A stretch of DNA of 64,000 nt, taken from NCBI RefSeq assembly GCF_014196335.1, contig NZ_JACIDM010000003.1, positions 186,001 through 250,000 of the forward strand, given 5' to 3'. Position numbers and translations under genes: made by a program. The notes below the pieces were generated by a model. The model had not been told where the DNA came from and searched no databases. It worked only from the letters and a program-made list of their open reading frames with translations. The first letter of the stretch is position 1, and each line of letters starts with the position of its first letter. The DNA comes from Brevundimonas lenta (lineage in GTDB: Bacteria > Pseudomonadota > Alphaproteobacteria > Caulobacterales > Caulobacteraceae). Shown here piece after piece: positions 10,463 to 18,868 of this stretch.

Positions 10463-10594
10463 CCGCTCATCCCCGCGAAAGCGGGGACCCAGTCCTTTGG
10501 GTGATCGGTGGCGGCAGGGTGTGCTCAGCGGCCGTCCTGAAGCGCCGGCGTTCCTCCGAAAGAACTGGGTCCCCGCTTTCGCGGGGATGAGCGG
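10463..10594. repeat. 31-bp perfect inverted repeat with internal GAAA-loop hairpins
   Basis: Arms at 10463-10493 and 10564-10594 are exact reverse complements separated by 70 bp. Each arm itself contains the hairpin CCCCGC-GAAA-GCGGGG (or its complement). This is a REP-like intergenic element of a type common in alphaproteobacterial genomes. It fills most of the 182-bp space between the glycosidase and the GST gene and could also act as a transcript 3'-end stabiliser. Confidence 0.9.
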
Positions 10595-10630
10595 AACAGT
10601 AGAACAGTCACGCTCGTCGGAGGCCGCGCC

Positions 10631-11296
10631 ATGATCATCGTCCACCACCTGAACGACTCCCGCTCACAGCGCGTGCTGTGGCTGCTTGAGGAGCTGGGCG
10701 CGGAATACCAGGTCAAACGCTACGAGCGCGATCCGAAGACCCGGCTGGCGCCGAAGGAACTCCGCGCCATCCATCCGCTGGGCAAGTCGCCGGTGATCCA
10801 GCACGGCGACATCATCGTCGCCGAGACCGGCGCCATTCTGGAATACCTGCTCGACATTCATTCCCACTCGGGCCTGAGACCCGAGCCCGGCACGCCCGAG
10901 GCGCGGCGCTTCACCTACTGGATGCACTACGCCGAGGGATCGGCCATGACGCCGCTGCTGCTGAAGCTGATCTTCGGCGAGATTCCCAAGCGCACGCCCT
11001 TCTTCGCCCGTCCGATCGCCAGGAGCATCGCCAACAAGGTCAACGCGGCCATGATCGCCCCCCAGATCGCCAACCACACCGCGTGGTGGGAGTCCGAGCT
11101 GGCGAAGGACGGCTGGTTCGCCGGCGATCGCTTCACCGCCGCCGACGTGATGATGAGCTTCCCGCTGGAGGCCGCCGGCTCGCGCATCGGCTTCGGCAAG
11201 GACAAGCCCGCCTGCGCCGCCTTCCTGAAGCGAATTCGTGAGCGCCCGGCCTACCGTCGCGCCCTCGAACGCGGCGGACCCTACGCCTACGCCTGA
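10631..11296 (+). CDS. Glutathione S-transferase family protein
   Basis: A 221-residue cytosolic GST. The N-terminal thioredoxin-like domain reads MIIVHHLNDSRSQRVLWLLEE, with Ser (NDSRSQR) in the glutathione-activating region, followed by LGKSPVI (cis-Pro) and AETGAILEYL (glutathione gamma-glutamyl binding Glu-Thr). The C-terminal all-helical domain contains the N-capping box motif FTAADVMMSFPLE. A good GGAGG ribosome binding site precedes the ATG. The specific substrate is unknown. Confidence 0.93.
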   Translation: MIIVHHLNDSRSQRVLWLLEELGAEYQVKRYERDPKTRLAPKELRAIHPLGKSPVIQHGDIIVAETGAILEYLLDIHSHSGLRPEPGTPEARRFTYWMHYAEGSAMTPLLLKLIFGEIPKRTPFFARPIARSIANKVNAAMIAPQIANHTAWWESELAKDGWFAGDRFTAADVMMSFPLEAAGSRIGFGKDKPACAAFLKRIRERPAYRRALERGGPYAYA

Positions 11297-11365
11297 AGGC
11301 CACATCGGCCAGCGAAACGGGAATCGAAGGGCAACCGGTACGTGTCGGGCCGCGTTAACGACCCC

Positions 11366-11566
11366 ATGCGCCTGAAAACAGTACAGATCATCGCGGCTCT
11401 CGCTGCCGCCGTCGCCTTCCTGTTGGCCTTTATGGCCGCCGGCGTGCTGCTGGTGTCCACCCTGTTCATGGCCGCCGGCCTCGCGGCCGTGGCCTGGCTG
11501 GCCTGGAGCCTGATCCGGCAGGTCCATGCCCGCACCCGAAAAAAGGCGAGCGCCACCCGCCCTTGA
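11366..11566 (+). CDS. Small two-helix membrane protein
   Basis: A 66-residue protein starting MRLKTVQIIAALAAAVAF. Two hydrophobic segments (about residues 5-25 and 28-48) are followed by a basic cytoplasmic tail (RQVHARTRKK). A GTG at 11342 in the same frame would add eight residues. No recognisable domain. It sits between GST and greA in the same direction, and a convincing ribosome binding site is not visible, which lowers confidence. Confidence 0.5.
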   Translation: MRLKTVQIIAALAAAVAFLLAFMAAGVLLVSTLFMAAGLAAVAWLAWSLIRQVHARTRKKASATRP

Positions 11567-11671
11567 ACCTTTGGACCGGGCGCCCTACCCTCTTGGGCCG
11601 GTCGCGCGCGCCCAGCGATCTCTGTGCCGAGTCAGTCTTTCAGTCGGGCGAAGACAAGAAATTCACGACAT

Positions 11672-12145
11672 ATGGAAAAAGTGCCGATGACGGCCGAGGG
11701 CTACCGTGTCCTCGACGATCAGCTGAAGCAATTGAAGTCGGTGGAACGACCGAGCGTCATCGCGGCCATTTCAGAGGCCCGCGAGCACGGCGACCTGTCC
11801 GAAAACGCCGAGTATCACGCGGCCAAGGAACGGCAGGGCTGGATCGAAGGCTCTATCGCCGACATCGAGGACAAGCTGTCGCGCGCCCAGGTGATCGACG
11901 TATCCAAGCTGTCCGGCGACCAGGTGAAATTCGGCGCCACGGTCACCGTGGTTGACGAGGACACCGAGGAAGAGGGCCGCTACCAGATCGTCGGCGAGCA
12001 CGAAGCCGACGTGAAGGCGGGCAAGATCTCCGTCGCCTCGCCGATCGCGCGCGCCATGATCTCGAAAGAGGTCGGCGACGTGGTCGAGGTCAACACCCCC
12101 GGCGGCGTGAAGGCCTACGAGATCCTCAAGGTCGAGTGGAAATAG
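11672..12145 (+). CDS. greA: Transcription elongation factor GreA
   Basis: A 157-residue GreA that enters the RNA polymerase secondary channel and stimulates cleavage of backtracked RNA. The N-terminal antiparallel coiled coil (residues 1-75) carries the conserved acidic tip [17 protein letters not shown]; the C-terminal FKBP-like domain ends with [17 protein letters not shown]. The ATG at 11672 gives the standard MEKVPMTxEGY start; the longer in-frame start at 11624 adds an atypical leader. The VOC gene starts 5 bp after the stop, so they may share a transcript. Confidence 0.97.
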   Translation: MEKVPMTAEGYRVLDDQLKQLKSVERPSVIAAISEAREHGDLSENAEYHAAKERQGWIEGSIADIEDKLSRAQVIDVSKLSGDQVKFGATVTVVDEDTEEEGRYQIVGEHEADVKAGKISVASPIARAMISKEVGDVVEVNTPGGVKAYEILKVEWK

Positions 12146-12149
12146 TCCG

Positions 12150-12569
12150 ATGACCACGCCTTCCGGAACGCGCCCGCCTCTGGTGTCGCACGTTTCGGTC
12201 GGCGTATCCGACGTCGCCCGCGCCGGCGCGTTCTTCGACGCCGTCATGGCTCCGCTCGGGGCCCGACGGATCATGGAACACGCCGTGGGCATCGGCTACG
12301 GCCGCAGCTTCCCCGAGTTCTGGGCCGCCCGTCCGCACGACGGCGGCCCTTCCGCATGTGGCAACGGGACCCACATCTGCTTCAACGCCGACGGCCCTGA
12401 CGCGGTCGCCGCCTTCCATGCCGCTGGCCTGGCCGCGGGCGGGACCGACGACGGCGCGCCTGGCCCCCGGCCGGAATACGCCCCCGGCTACTACGCCGCC
12501 TTCCTGCGCGACCCCGACGGCAACAAGGTCGAGGCCATGTGCTGGATCGCGCCTTCCGCCGCTTCGTGA
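12150..12569 (+). CDS. VOC (glyoxalase/bleomycin resistance) family protein
   Basis: A 139-residue single vicinal-oxygen-chelate domain with two beta-alpha-beta-beta-beta units: VSHVSVGVSDVARAGAFFDAVMAPLG at the start and YYAAFLRDPDGNKVEAMCW at the end, the latter containing the typical metal-ligand Glu. Reaction and substrate are not inferable. It follows greA by 4 bp, and its stop falls at the start of the next gene. Confidence 0.87.
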   Translation: MTTPSGTRPPLVSHVSVGVSDVARAGAFFDAVMAPLGARRIMEHAVGIGYGRSFPEFWAARPHDGGPSACGNGTHICFNADGPDAVAAFHAAGLAAGGTDDGAPGPRPEYAPGYYAAFLRDPDGNKVEAMCWIAPSAAS

Positions 12570-13558
12570 CGCGTCCCCTCTCCATCCAGGTCGTCTCCGA
12601 CGGCCGGATCGGCATGGAGAACCAGGCCCTCGGCCTGGCCGAGGCCGTCCAGCGCCTGACTCCCGCCGACATCACCGTCAAACGCATCCGCTGGAAGCCC
12701 GCCTTCGACAAGCTGCCGTCGGCGCTCAAGGCCCCGTGGATGCTGGATGCGTCCTCCGACGCCCCCTTCCCCGCGCCCGGCGAGCCCTGGCCCGACCTTT
12801 GGATCGCCACCGGCCGCGCGACCCTGCCGCTCTCGCTGATGGCCAAACGCCGCTCGGGCGGCCGGACTTTCGTCGTCCAGACCCAGGATCCGCGCTGGCG
12901 CACGGGCGACTTCGACCTGGTGGTCGCGCCCCGACATGACGGGATCGAAGGGCCGAACGTCCTGTCCATCACCGGCTCGCCGCATCGGGTGACGCCGGAG
13001 CGGGTGGCCGAGGGCGCCAAGGCTTTCGCCGAGCGGCTGGAAGCCCTCCCCCGTCCCCGGGTAGCGGTCCTGGTCGGCGGCAAGTCGCGCACGCACGACC
13101 TGCCTGCCGGACACGCTGCGAGCCTCGCTTTCAGCGTCGGAGACGCCATAGACGACGCCAAGGGCTCGATGATGGTGACCTACTCCCGCCGGACACCCGA
13201 AGTGGCGAAAGATGTCTTCACGTTCGAGATGAACGCTCCGGGACATCTACCGGGCCTCATCTGGGACGGGACCGGTCCCAACCCCTATTTCGCCTTCCTG
13301 CACTATGCCGACCACATCCTGGTCACCGAGGACAGCGCCAACATGGCCGCCGAGGCCGCCTCCACCGGCAAGCCGGTGCACATCCTGCCGATGGTCGCGA
13401 CGAAGCCCGCGGACAAGTTCGCCCGCCTCCACGCCGACCTCCGCGACCGCGGCGCGGCGCGGCCATTCGACGGAACCCTGGACGGCTGGACCTACGACCC
13501 GCTCGCCGAAACCGACCGCGCGGCCCGGGAGGTGCTCAAGCGGATGGGGCGGGACTAG
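12539..13558 (+). CDS. Mitochondrial fission ELM1-like family protein
   Basis: Up to 339 residues; ATG at 12539 overlaps the VOC gene by 31 bp, while a GTG at 12566 overlapping its stop (GTGA) would give 330 residues. The N-terminal signature VVSDGRIGMENQALGLAEA and the late HYADHILVTEDSANMAAEAASTGKPV segment match the ELM1/DUF1022 family. These bacterial proteins have a GT-B glycosyltransferase-like fold and may act on envelope sugars, but no reaction is established. Start position is the main uncertainty. Confidence 0.85.
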   Translation: MLDRAFRRFVTRPLSIQVVSDGRIGMENQALGLAEAVQRLTPADITVKRIRWKPAFDKLPSALKAPWMLDASSDAPFPAPGEPWPDLWIATGRATLPLSLMAKRRSGGRTFVVQTQDPRWRTGDFDLVVAPRHDGIEGPNVLSITGSPHRVTPERVAEGAKAFAERLEALPRPRVAVLVGGKSRTHDLPAGHAASLAFSVGDAIDDAKGSMMVTYSRRTPEVAKDVFTFEMNAPGHLPGLIWDGTGPNPYFAFLHYADHILVTEDSANMAAEAASTGKPVHILPMVATKPADKFARLHADLRDRGAARPFDGTLDGWTYDPLAETDRAAREVLKRMGRD

Positions 13559-13944
13559 CCTTCTCCCTCCCCGTCCCGGGGAGGGTGGCCGCGCAGCGGC
13601 CGGGTGGGGGCGGCCGCCTCAAGCCGCGCCACGATGCCCGCCAGAACCCCGTCCAGGTTGTCCCGGACAGAAGCGTTGTCGTAACGCAGCGTCGTGAACC
13701 CTTCTCGGGCGAAGGCCGCATCGCGTCGCCGGTCATGCTCCGCGCGAAAGTCGTGGCTGGCGCCATCGACCTCGACGATCAGCTGCCGGTCCAGACAGAC
13801 GAAGTCGGGAAAGTAGCCGAGCATCGGGTGTTGCCGGCGGAAATGAAACCCCCGAGCGCGCAGTCGGCGCAGGGCGACCCACATGCGGTCCTCCGGCGGG
13901 CTCATCTGCTTGCGCATGGCGCGGGCCCTGGTGACGCTTCCCAT
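13555..13944 (-). CDS. DUF559 (Vsr-like) endonuclease-fold protein bracketed by inverted repeats
   Basis: About 129 residues from an ATG with a GGAGG ribosome binding site 8 nt upstream; longer and shorter in-frame starts exist. The DUF559 signature is visible: MSPPEDRMWVALRR, FRRQHPMLGYFPDFVCL (catalytic Asp region), IVEVDGASHD (E-x-D) and LRYDNASVRDNLDGV. The fold is that of very-short-patch-repair-like PD-(D/E)xK nucleases. The last roughly 20 residues (AAPTRPLRGHPPRDGEGEG) are encoded by the flanking REP-like element, and a reverse-complementary element lies just upstream. This arrangement suggests the gene moves or is maintained together with the repeat pair. Confidence 0.82.
   Translation of the reverse strand: MGSVTRARAMRKQMSPPEDRMWVALRRLRARGFHFRRQHPMLGYFPDFVCLDRQLIVEVDGASHDFRAEHDRRRDAAFAREGFTTLRYDNASVRDNLDGVLAGIVARLEAAAPTRPLRGHPPRDGEGEG
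13558..13618. repeat. REP-like palindromic element, right-hand partner at 13995-14056
   Basis: Contains the palindrome CCCTCCCC-GTCC-CGGGGAGGG and an inner hairpin GGCCGC-GCA-GCGGCC, then GGTGGGGGCGGC. Its reverse complement, with a different inner hairpin, occurs at 13995-14056. It overlaps the 3' end of the DUF559 gene. Confidence 0.85.
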
Positions 13945-13994
13945 CGACGCCTCCGCAATTGCGCGGACAGGTTGCATGAGTCAGGTAGAAAGGG

Positions 13995-14056
13995 AAGCCG
14001 CCCCCACCCGGTCGCTGCTGCGCAGCGACCACCCTCCCCGGGACGGGGAGGGAGAA
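13995..14056. repeat. REP-like palindromic element, inverted copy upstream of the DUF559 gene
   Basis: Outer arms match the reverse complement of 13558-13618. The inner hairpin is GGTCGCTG-CTGCG-CAGCGACC, a different sequence but again self-complementary, so structure rather than sequence is conserved there. Confidence 0.85.
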
Positions 14057-14071
14057 TTCAGCGCCACCCAC

Positions 14072-14344
14072 TTAGTCGCCGCCGCCACCACCACCGCCGC
14101 CGTCTCCGCCGCCTCCATCGGAACTGCCGTCGCCGCTGTCACCGTACGGGCCCCCGCCATCCTTGCCGTCCTTCTTCTTCGCCGTGGCCGCGCCCATCAT
14201 CGCCACGCCGAGGCCCGAGCCGATGGCCACACCCAGGCTGATGCCGAGCGCCAGATTGTCAAGCGCCGTACCCAGGGCCACGCCGATGGCGATCCCGGCC
14301 CCGATCCCGATCGGCAAGAACGCCGCGCTATTGGTCTTCTTCAT
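14072..14344 (-). CDS. Small Gly-zipper membrane protein with Gly/Asp tail
   Basis: A 90-residue protein (MKKTNSAAFLPIGIGAGIAI...). Residues 10-55 form a G-x-x-x-G-rich hydrophobic hairpin (GIGAGIAIGVALG, GISLGVAIGSGLG) typical of glycine-zipper membrane proteins. After a KKKDGKDGG hinge it ends in a low-complexity tail of Gly and Asp. This start is chosen because the upstream extension of the same frame runs inside trxB on the other strand. It is divergent from trxB with 69 bp between starts. Function unknown. Confidence 0.75.
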   Translation of the reverse strand: MKKTNSAAFLPIGIGAGIAIGVALGTALDNLALGISLGVAIGSGLGVAMMGAATAKKKDGKDGGGPYGDSGDGSSDGGGGDGGGGGGGGD

Positions 14345-14413
14345 CCCCGACTCCCTTCGCGCAGGCCCACCCTGGCCATCGCGCTGGACGGAATCAGCGC
14401 CTAAATAGGCGCC

Positions 14414-15421
14414 ATGAGCAATCCCCGTACCGTCCGCGTCGCCATCATCGGTTCCGGCCCCGCCGGCTGGACCGCCGCCATCTACGCCGCGCGCGCGCTG
14501 CTGAGCCCCGTCGTCATCGCCGGCCTGCAGCCGGGCGGCCAGCTGACCATCACCACCGACGTCGAGAACTATCCCGGCTTCGCCGACGTCATCCAGGGCC
14601 CCTGGCTGATGGAGCAGATGCAGAAGCAGGCCGAGCACGTCGGCACCGAGGTCATCCACGACATCGTGGTCAAGGCCGACCTGTCGCAGCGCCCGTTCCG
14701 CCTGACGCTGGACTCCGGGACCGAGATGCTCGCCGAGACCGTCATCATCTCCACCGGCGCCCAGGCCAAATGGCTGGGCATCGAGAGCGAGGCCAAATAC
14801 CAGGGCTTCGGCGTCTCGGCCTGCGCCACCTGCGACGGCTTCTTCTACCGCGGCAAGGACGTGATCGTGGTCGGCGGCGGCAACACCGCCGTGGAAGAGG
14901 CCCTGTTCCTCACCAACTTCGCCTCCAAGGTCACGGTCGTGCACCGCCGCGACGAGTTCCGCGCCGAGCGCATCCTGCAGGACCGCCTGTTCTCGAACCC
15001 CAAGGTCGAGGTCATCTGGGACAACGCCATCGATGAGATCCTCGGCGCCTCCTACGACGGCGGCGTCAACGTCACCGGCGCGCGCCTGAAGAACGTCAAG
15101 ACCGGCGAAACCCGCGAGATCGCCGCCGACGGCGTCTTCATCGCCATCGGCCACGCCCCGTCATCGGAGCTGTTCGCCGGCCAGCTGGAGACCAAGCAGG
15201 GCGGCTATCTGGTCGTGAAGCCGGGCACCTCGGCCACCGCCATCGAGGGCGTCTGGGCCGCCGGCGACGTCACCGACGACATCTACCGTCAGGCCGTCAC
15301 CGCCGCCGGCATGGGCTGTATGGCGGCTCTGGAAGCGGTGCGCTTCCTCGCCGAGCAGGATCACAAGGCCGAAGGCCACCCGATCTCGCACAAGGAAGCC
15401 GAGAAGATCGGCGTCTGGTAG
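14414..15421 (+). CDS. trxB: Thioredoxin-disulfide reductase
   Basis: A 335-residue NADPH-dependent flavoprotein that keeps thioredoxin reduced. The N-terminal FAD motif is IIGSGPAGWTAAIYAARA, the redox-active pair is CATC in SACATCDGFFYRG, the NADPH motif is VVGGGNTAVEEALFL, and the C-terminal FAD motif is GVWAAGDVTDD. Length matches the low-molecular-weight TrxB family. It is convergent with the response regulator gene, with 6 bp between the stops. Confidence 0.97.
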   Translation: MSNPRTVRVAIIGSGPAGWTAAIYAARALLSPVVIAGLQPGGQLTITTDVENYPGFADVIQGPWLMEQMQKQAEHVGTEVIHDIVVKADLSQRPFRLTLDSGTEMLAETVIISTGAQAKWLGIESEAKYQGFGVSACATCDGFFYRGKDVIVVGGGNTAVEEALFLTNFASKVTVVHRRDEFRAERILQDRLFSNPKVEVIWDNAIDEILGASYDGGVNVTGARLKNVKTGETREIAADGVFIAIGHAPSSELFAGQLETKQGGYLVVKPGTSATAIEGVWAAGDVTDDIYRQAVTAAGMGCMAALEAVRFLAEQDHKAEGHPISHKEAEKIGVW

Positions 15422-15427
15422 GCCGCC

Positions 15428-15835
15428 TCAGCCGAACAGCTGCAGCCCCGGCGGGGCGTATTCGATCGTACGGCCCTCGCGGCGGCGCAGGGCGTAGTCG
15501 ACGGCCGTCTGCATGGAATGCTCGTCGGTGGGCTTGGACAGCACGCCCAGCGTGCCCTCGACGCCGTCACGGACCATCCCCGGGTTGGCGGTCATGTACA
15601 GCACCGTCACGCCCATATGGGTGGCCAGTTCGCGGCCCAGATCGACGCCGGTCGGGCCGTCGGACAGATGGATGTCCACCAGCGCCAGATCGACGTCGTT
15701 CTCCTTGACCAGGTCCAGCGCCGACTTCGCGTCCGCCGCCGTGCCGACCACCTCGTGCCCCAGATCTTCCAGCACGAAGCGCATCTCCATCGCCACCAGC
15801 GCTTCGTCTTCAATGATCAGGATACGGGCAGTCAT
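15428..15835 (-). CDS. Single-domain response regulator
   Basis: A 135-residue stand-alone receiver domain: acidic pair IIEDEALVAMEM, phospho-acceptor Asp in ALVDIHLSDGPTGVDL, Thr in VLYMTAN, and Lys in VLSKPT. There is no output domain. The gene lies 93 bp downstream of an HWE-type histidine kinase on the same strand, so the two probably form a signalling pair or phosphorelay shuttle. A candidate EcfG-like promoter (15889-15913, minus strand) lies between them. Its target is unknown. Confidence 0.92.
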   Translation of the reverse strand: MTARILIIEDEALVAMEMRFVLEDLGHEVVGTAADAKSALDLVKENDVDLALVDIHLSDGPTGVDLGRELATHMGVTVLYMTANPGMVRDGVEGTLGVLSKPTDEHSMQTAVDYALRRREGRTIEYAPPGLQLFG

Positions 15836-15888
15836 AAGCAGATACGGTTTGTGGTCTCAGGTCAGTTTCAATTGCGGACGCTGCGATG

Positions 15889-15913
15889 AACGCCCCGGAC
15901 AGTTGCAGGTTTC
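15889..15913 (-). promoter_or_regulatory. Weak EcfG-like promoter candidate for the response regulator
   Basis: On the minus strand the sequence reads GAAAC-N16-CGTT, one mismatch from the alphaproteobacterial EcfG consensus GGAAC-N16/17-CGTT. It is placed about 55 bp upstream of the response regulator ATG. Confidence 0.35.
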
Positions 15914-15928
15914 GCGCCAGTTCCGGAT

Positions 15929-17431
15929 TTACGGGACATTGCGCGCCGCGAGTCTCCTGGAAAGCGCAGTCGCCGGCAGATCCGCGACCACGCACAGGCC
16001 CCCGGCGTCCCAGTTCCGCTCCAGCCGCCCGCCCAGCTGTCCCTCGACCGACAGGGTGGCGAGGGCCGAGCCGAAACCGGTGCGCTCCGGGACGCCCGCG
16101 ACCGGCGGCCCGCCCTGCTCGCGCCAGGTCAGGATGAAGCGATCGCCGGCCTTGCGCGTCTCCAGATCGACGAACCCGGCCTCGGTCGACAGCGCGCCGT
16201 ACTTGGCCGCATTGGTCGCCAGCTCGTGGAACAGCAGCGCCACCGACGTCGCCGCCTGATCGTCGAACACGGCGTCGTCTCCCGTCAGACGCACCCGGTC
16301 CGTCCCGTCCGCCATGGCGTAGGCCTTGAACAGATCGGACAGGAAGGCGTGCAGCGTCATCGTCCCGACGGTCGGCCGCGAAGTCTCCGTATGCGGCCGC
16401 ACGAACTCATGCGCCCGGGCCAGGGCGTTGATCCGTGTCCGCACCGAGCCGGCGAACTCCTTCGCCTCCGGATGCCGCCGCGCCGACAGGGCGATCAGGG
16501 CCGAGATCACCGCGAAGATGTTCTTGATCCGGTGGCTGAGCTCCTGGCTGAGCAGTTCCTTGGACTGCTCCATCCGCTTCAGCTCGTCGATATCCGTGCA
16601 GGTGCCGAACCAGCGCACGATCTCGCCCTGCTCGTTCCGGATCGGCATCGCGCGTCCCAGCGTCCAGCGATACACGCCCGACCGGTGCCGCAGGCGGTAT
16701 TCGATCTCATAGGGCTCGCCGGTCGTCAGCGAGTGCCGCCAGCGGGTCCAGGCGCGCCCCTGGTCGTCCGGATGGAACATGTCGTTCCAGCCCTCGCCGT
16801 CGGTCGACCCGTCGGGCACGCCGGTGAATTCGTACCAACGGGCGTTGTAGTAGTCGTGGAACCCGTCCGGCAGGGTCGACCACACCATCTGCGGCATGGA
16901 GTCGGCGATGGCGCGGAACTGGGCCTCGGACTGGTCCCGCATCCTCAGTGACCGGCGCAGCTCCAGCTGCATCATCACCTGGGCGGCCAGCACCCGCAGC
17001 GTCTCCATCTGGATCGGGGTCGCGCCGTCCGGGCGGGCCCGGGTGTCCAGCACGCACAGCGTCCCGATCGGCAGCCCCTCTTCCGACTTCAGCAGTTCGC
17101 CGGCGTAGAACCTCAGGCCGGACTCGCCGGTCACCAGCGGATTGCAGGCGAAGCGGTCGTCGGTCCTGGCGTCCGGCACCACCAGCCGGTCCTGCTGCAG
17201 GATCGCGTGGGCGCAGAACGAGGTCTCCAGCGGCGTCTCGCGCACGCCCAGCCCGACCTCAGCCTTGAACCACTGCCGGCCCTCGTCGATCAGGTTCACC
17301 ACGGCGATGGGCGCGTCGAACACGCGGGCGATCAGCTTGACGATGTCGTCGAACGCCGCCTCCGGCTCGGTGTCCAGAATTCCATAGGCGCGCAGGGCGG
17401 ATAGCCGCTGCCGTTCCCGATACGAATTCAT
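15929..17431 (-). CDS. GAF-PAS HWE-family sensor histidine kinase
   Basis: A 500-residue soluble kinase. The ATG at 17431 (MNSYRERQRLSALRAYGILDTEPE) gives the usual N-terminus of the family; TTG 17461 is an alternative. Residues about 15-160 form a GAF domain (AHAILQQDRLVVPDA), about 170-300 a PAS/PAC domain (FHDYYNARWYEFTGVP, RWFGTCTDIDE), and the rest an HWE kinase: phosphorylated His in LSQELSHRIKNIFAVISAL, then LLFHELATNAAKYGAL and the ATPase ending LTWREQGGPPVAG. There are no membrane segments, so it senses a cytoplasmic cue. HWE kinases of alphaproteobacteria commonly feed single-domain regulators and the PhyR-EcfG stress pathway, which fits the regulator next to it. Confidence 0.93.
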   Translation of the reverse strand: MNSYRERQRLSALRAYGILDTEPEAAFDDIVKLIARVFDAPIAVVNLIDEGRQWFKAEVGLGVRETPLETSFCAHAILQQDRLVVPDARTDDRFACNPLVTGESGLRFYAGELLKSEEGLPIGTLCVLDTRARPDGATPIQMETLRVLAAQVMMQLELRRSLRMRDQSEAQFRAIADSMPQMVWSTLPDGFHDYYNARWYEFTGVPDGSTDGEGWNDMFHPDDQGRAWTRWRHSLTTGEPYEIEYRLRHRSGVYRWTLGRAMPIRNEQGEIVRWFGTCTDIDELKRMEQSKELLSQELSHRIKNIFAVISALIALSARRHPEAKEFAGSVRTRINALARAHEFVRPHTETSRPTVGTMTLHAFLSDLFKAYAMADGTDRVRLTGDDAVFDDQAATSVALLFHELATNAAKYGALSTEAGFVDLETRKAGDRFILTWREQGGPPVAGVPERTGFGSALATLSVEGQLGGRLERNWDAGGLCVVADLPATALSRRLAARNVP

Positions 17432-17549
17432 GATCGCAGACGCGGAGTCGGGCACGCACAAACCTTCAAACGGCGCGCCGCGCCCGGGATTGGACGGACT
17501 CTAATGCGGATGCGGCCGGTGCGTTGCAACACATGTCGCGCGGCGGGCG

Positions 17550-18707
17550 TCAGGAGGCGGGCCGTCCGACTTCCTCCACCGCCATCGGGGTCACCCCGGG
17601 CGCTTCGACCACCGGCGCGGGCGCGGGCGTCTCATAGGCCGCCATCCGCTGGTTGATCGCCGCGATGTCTTCCGGCGTGGCCTGGCGCCGTCCGCCCAGC
17701 GACAGGACGCCGACGACGCGGGTCTGGCCGTCGATCTCCACCGTCCGCACCGCGCCCTGGCCGTTGGCGGCGGCTTCGGCCAGCGCCAGCTCGGCCTCTT
17801 CCGGCGTCACCGGCAGCTGGATCCGCGGCCGGGCGAACCGCGCCTCGTCGATCAGGGGCTCGCGGCCCGAATAGGGTTGCCGGAAGGCCGACGGCTCCCC
17901 GTACACGCCCTTCCAGCGATAGAAGATGTGCGCGCCGATCTGGGTCAGCTTGTTCAGCGTCGGCGCCCACCACGGATGCACATAGTCGGCGTGATAGTGG
18001 GTCGCCGTGCCCACCCGCGTGGCCACATAGCCGGCCAGCGCCCGCTCGGCGACGCGCTTCGCCCGCTCCCAGGCCCAGCCCACGGGAGCCTGGCCCAGCG
18101 AGCCGTCGCAGGTGAAGCTGAACTGGCAGCCGGTGATCCGTTCGGCGCCCTGGAACACCACCCCGCACACGCTGTTGGCGTAGTTCGGATCGCGCACGCG
18201 ATTCAGCACCACCTGGGCCACGCCCTCCTGGCCCTCGGTCGGCTCCAGCGCCGCCTCGTAATAGATCGCCTGGGTCAGGCAGCGCAGGGCGCGACGCCGG
18301 TCCTCGGCGGTCTTCGGCCGGAAAGCAAACGGCTGCGCCGCGCGCAGCTGGCCCGACACCGTCGGAATGGTCGAATTCAGCTTGATGGCGTCCAGACCGG
18401 TCGCGCCGAAGTCCAGCGTCGGCTTGCCCGCCAGGGTCAGGCTCTCCCACCCCGGCGTCAGGCCGTACAGGGCGGCGGCGCGCAGGTTCGGATCGTTGCG
18501 CAGGGCGATCGCCCGTTCCGAGGCGCTCATCCGCCCGGCGATGGCCTCAAGCCCCTTGTTGGACAGATCGCCCTTCGTCAGCTGGCGCACGGCCTCCGCC
18601 CGGCGATCGATATCGGGGCGCGGGGTCGACGACGCAGCCATGGCGACGCCGAACACGGCCAACGCAACAGGCGCGGCGGCCGCAAGCCGTCGCGCCTCCT
18701 TGCGCAC
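17550..18707 (-). CDS. SleB-type cell wall hydrolase (first paralogue)
   Basis: About 385 residues from a GTG at 18707 (RKEARRLAAAAPVALAVFGVAMA signal/anchor); a TTG at 18785 would extend it by 26. The catalytic Hydrolase_2 (SleB, lytic transglycosylase or amidase-like) domain spans LRCLTQAIYYEAALEPTEGQEGVAQVVLNRV through GTATHYHADYVHPWW, with the conserved Glu of YYEA and Cys pair VCGVVFQGAERITGCQFSFTC. It acts on peptidoglycan in the periplasm. A second gene at 24694-25824 encodes the same domain layout. The C-terminus is Ala/Pro-rich and probably disordered. Confidence 0.88.
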   Translation of the reverse strand: MRKEARRLAAAAPVALAVFGVAMAASSTPRPDIDRRAEAVRQLTKGDLSNKGLEAIAGRMSASERAIALRNDPNLRAAALYGLTPGWESLTLAGKPTLDFGATGLDAIKLNSTIPTVSGQLRAAQPFAFRPKTAEDRRRALRCLTQAIYYEAALEPTEGQEGVAQVVLNRVRDPNYANSVCGVVFQGAERITGCQFSFTCDGSLGQAPVGWAWERAKRVAERALAGYVATRVGTATHYHADYVHPWWAPTLNKLTQIGAHIFYRWKGVYGEPSAFRQPYSGREPLIDEARFARPRIQLPVTPEEAELALAEAAANGQGAVRTVEIDGQTRVVGVLSLGGRRQATPEDIAAINQRMAAYETPAPAPVVEAPGVTPMAVEEVGRPAS

Positions 18708-18868
18708 CCATGTCCAGTTCGTGACGTCCAGTGTCCTGCTCCCGGGCCCTCGCAATCCGTGCGGGGGCCAGCGTATGCCTTTCAAGCCAGGCGCTTTTCT
18801 GGCCGAAAAGCACCGTTTGGTCGTCTCACCGGCGCACTAATGGGCCATTTCCGCCCCCGAAGGAACGG

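Noticed and set aside
10592..10620. GGAAC-N17-CGTC upstream of the GST gene as an EcfG promoter
   Set aside because: One mismatch in the -10 element and part of the match lies in the arm of the inverted repeat, so it is not convincing.
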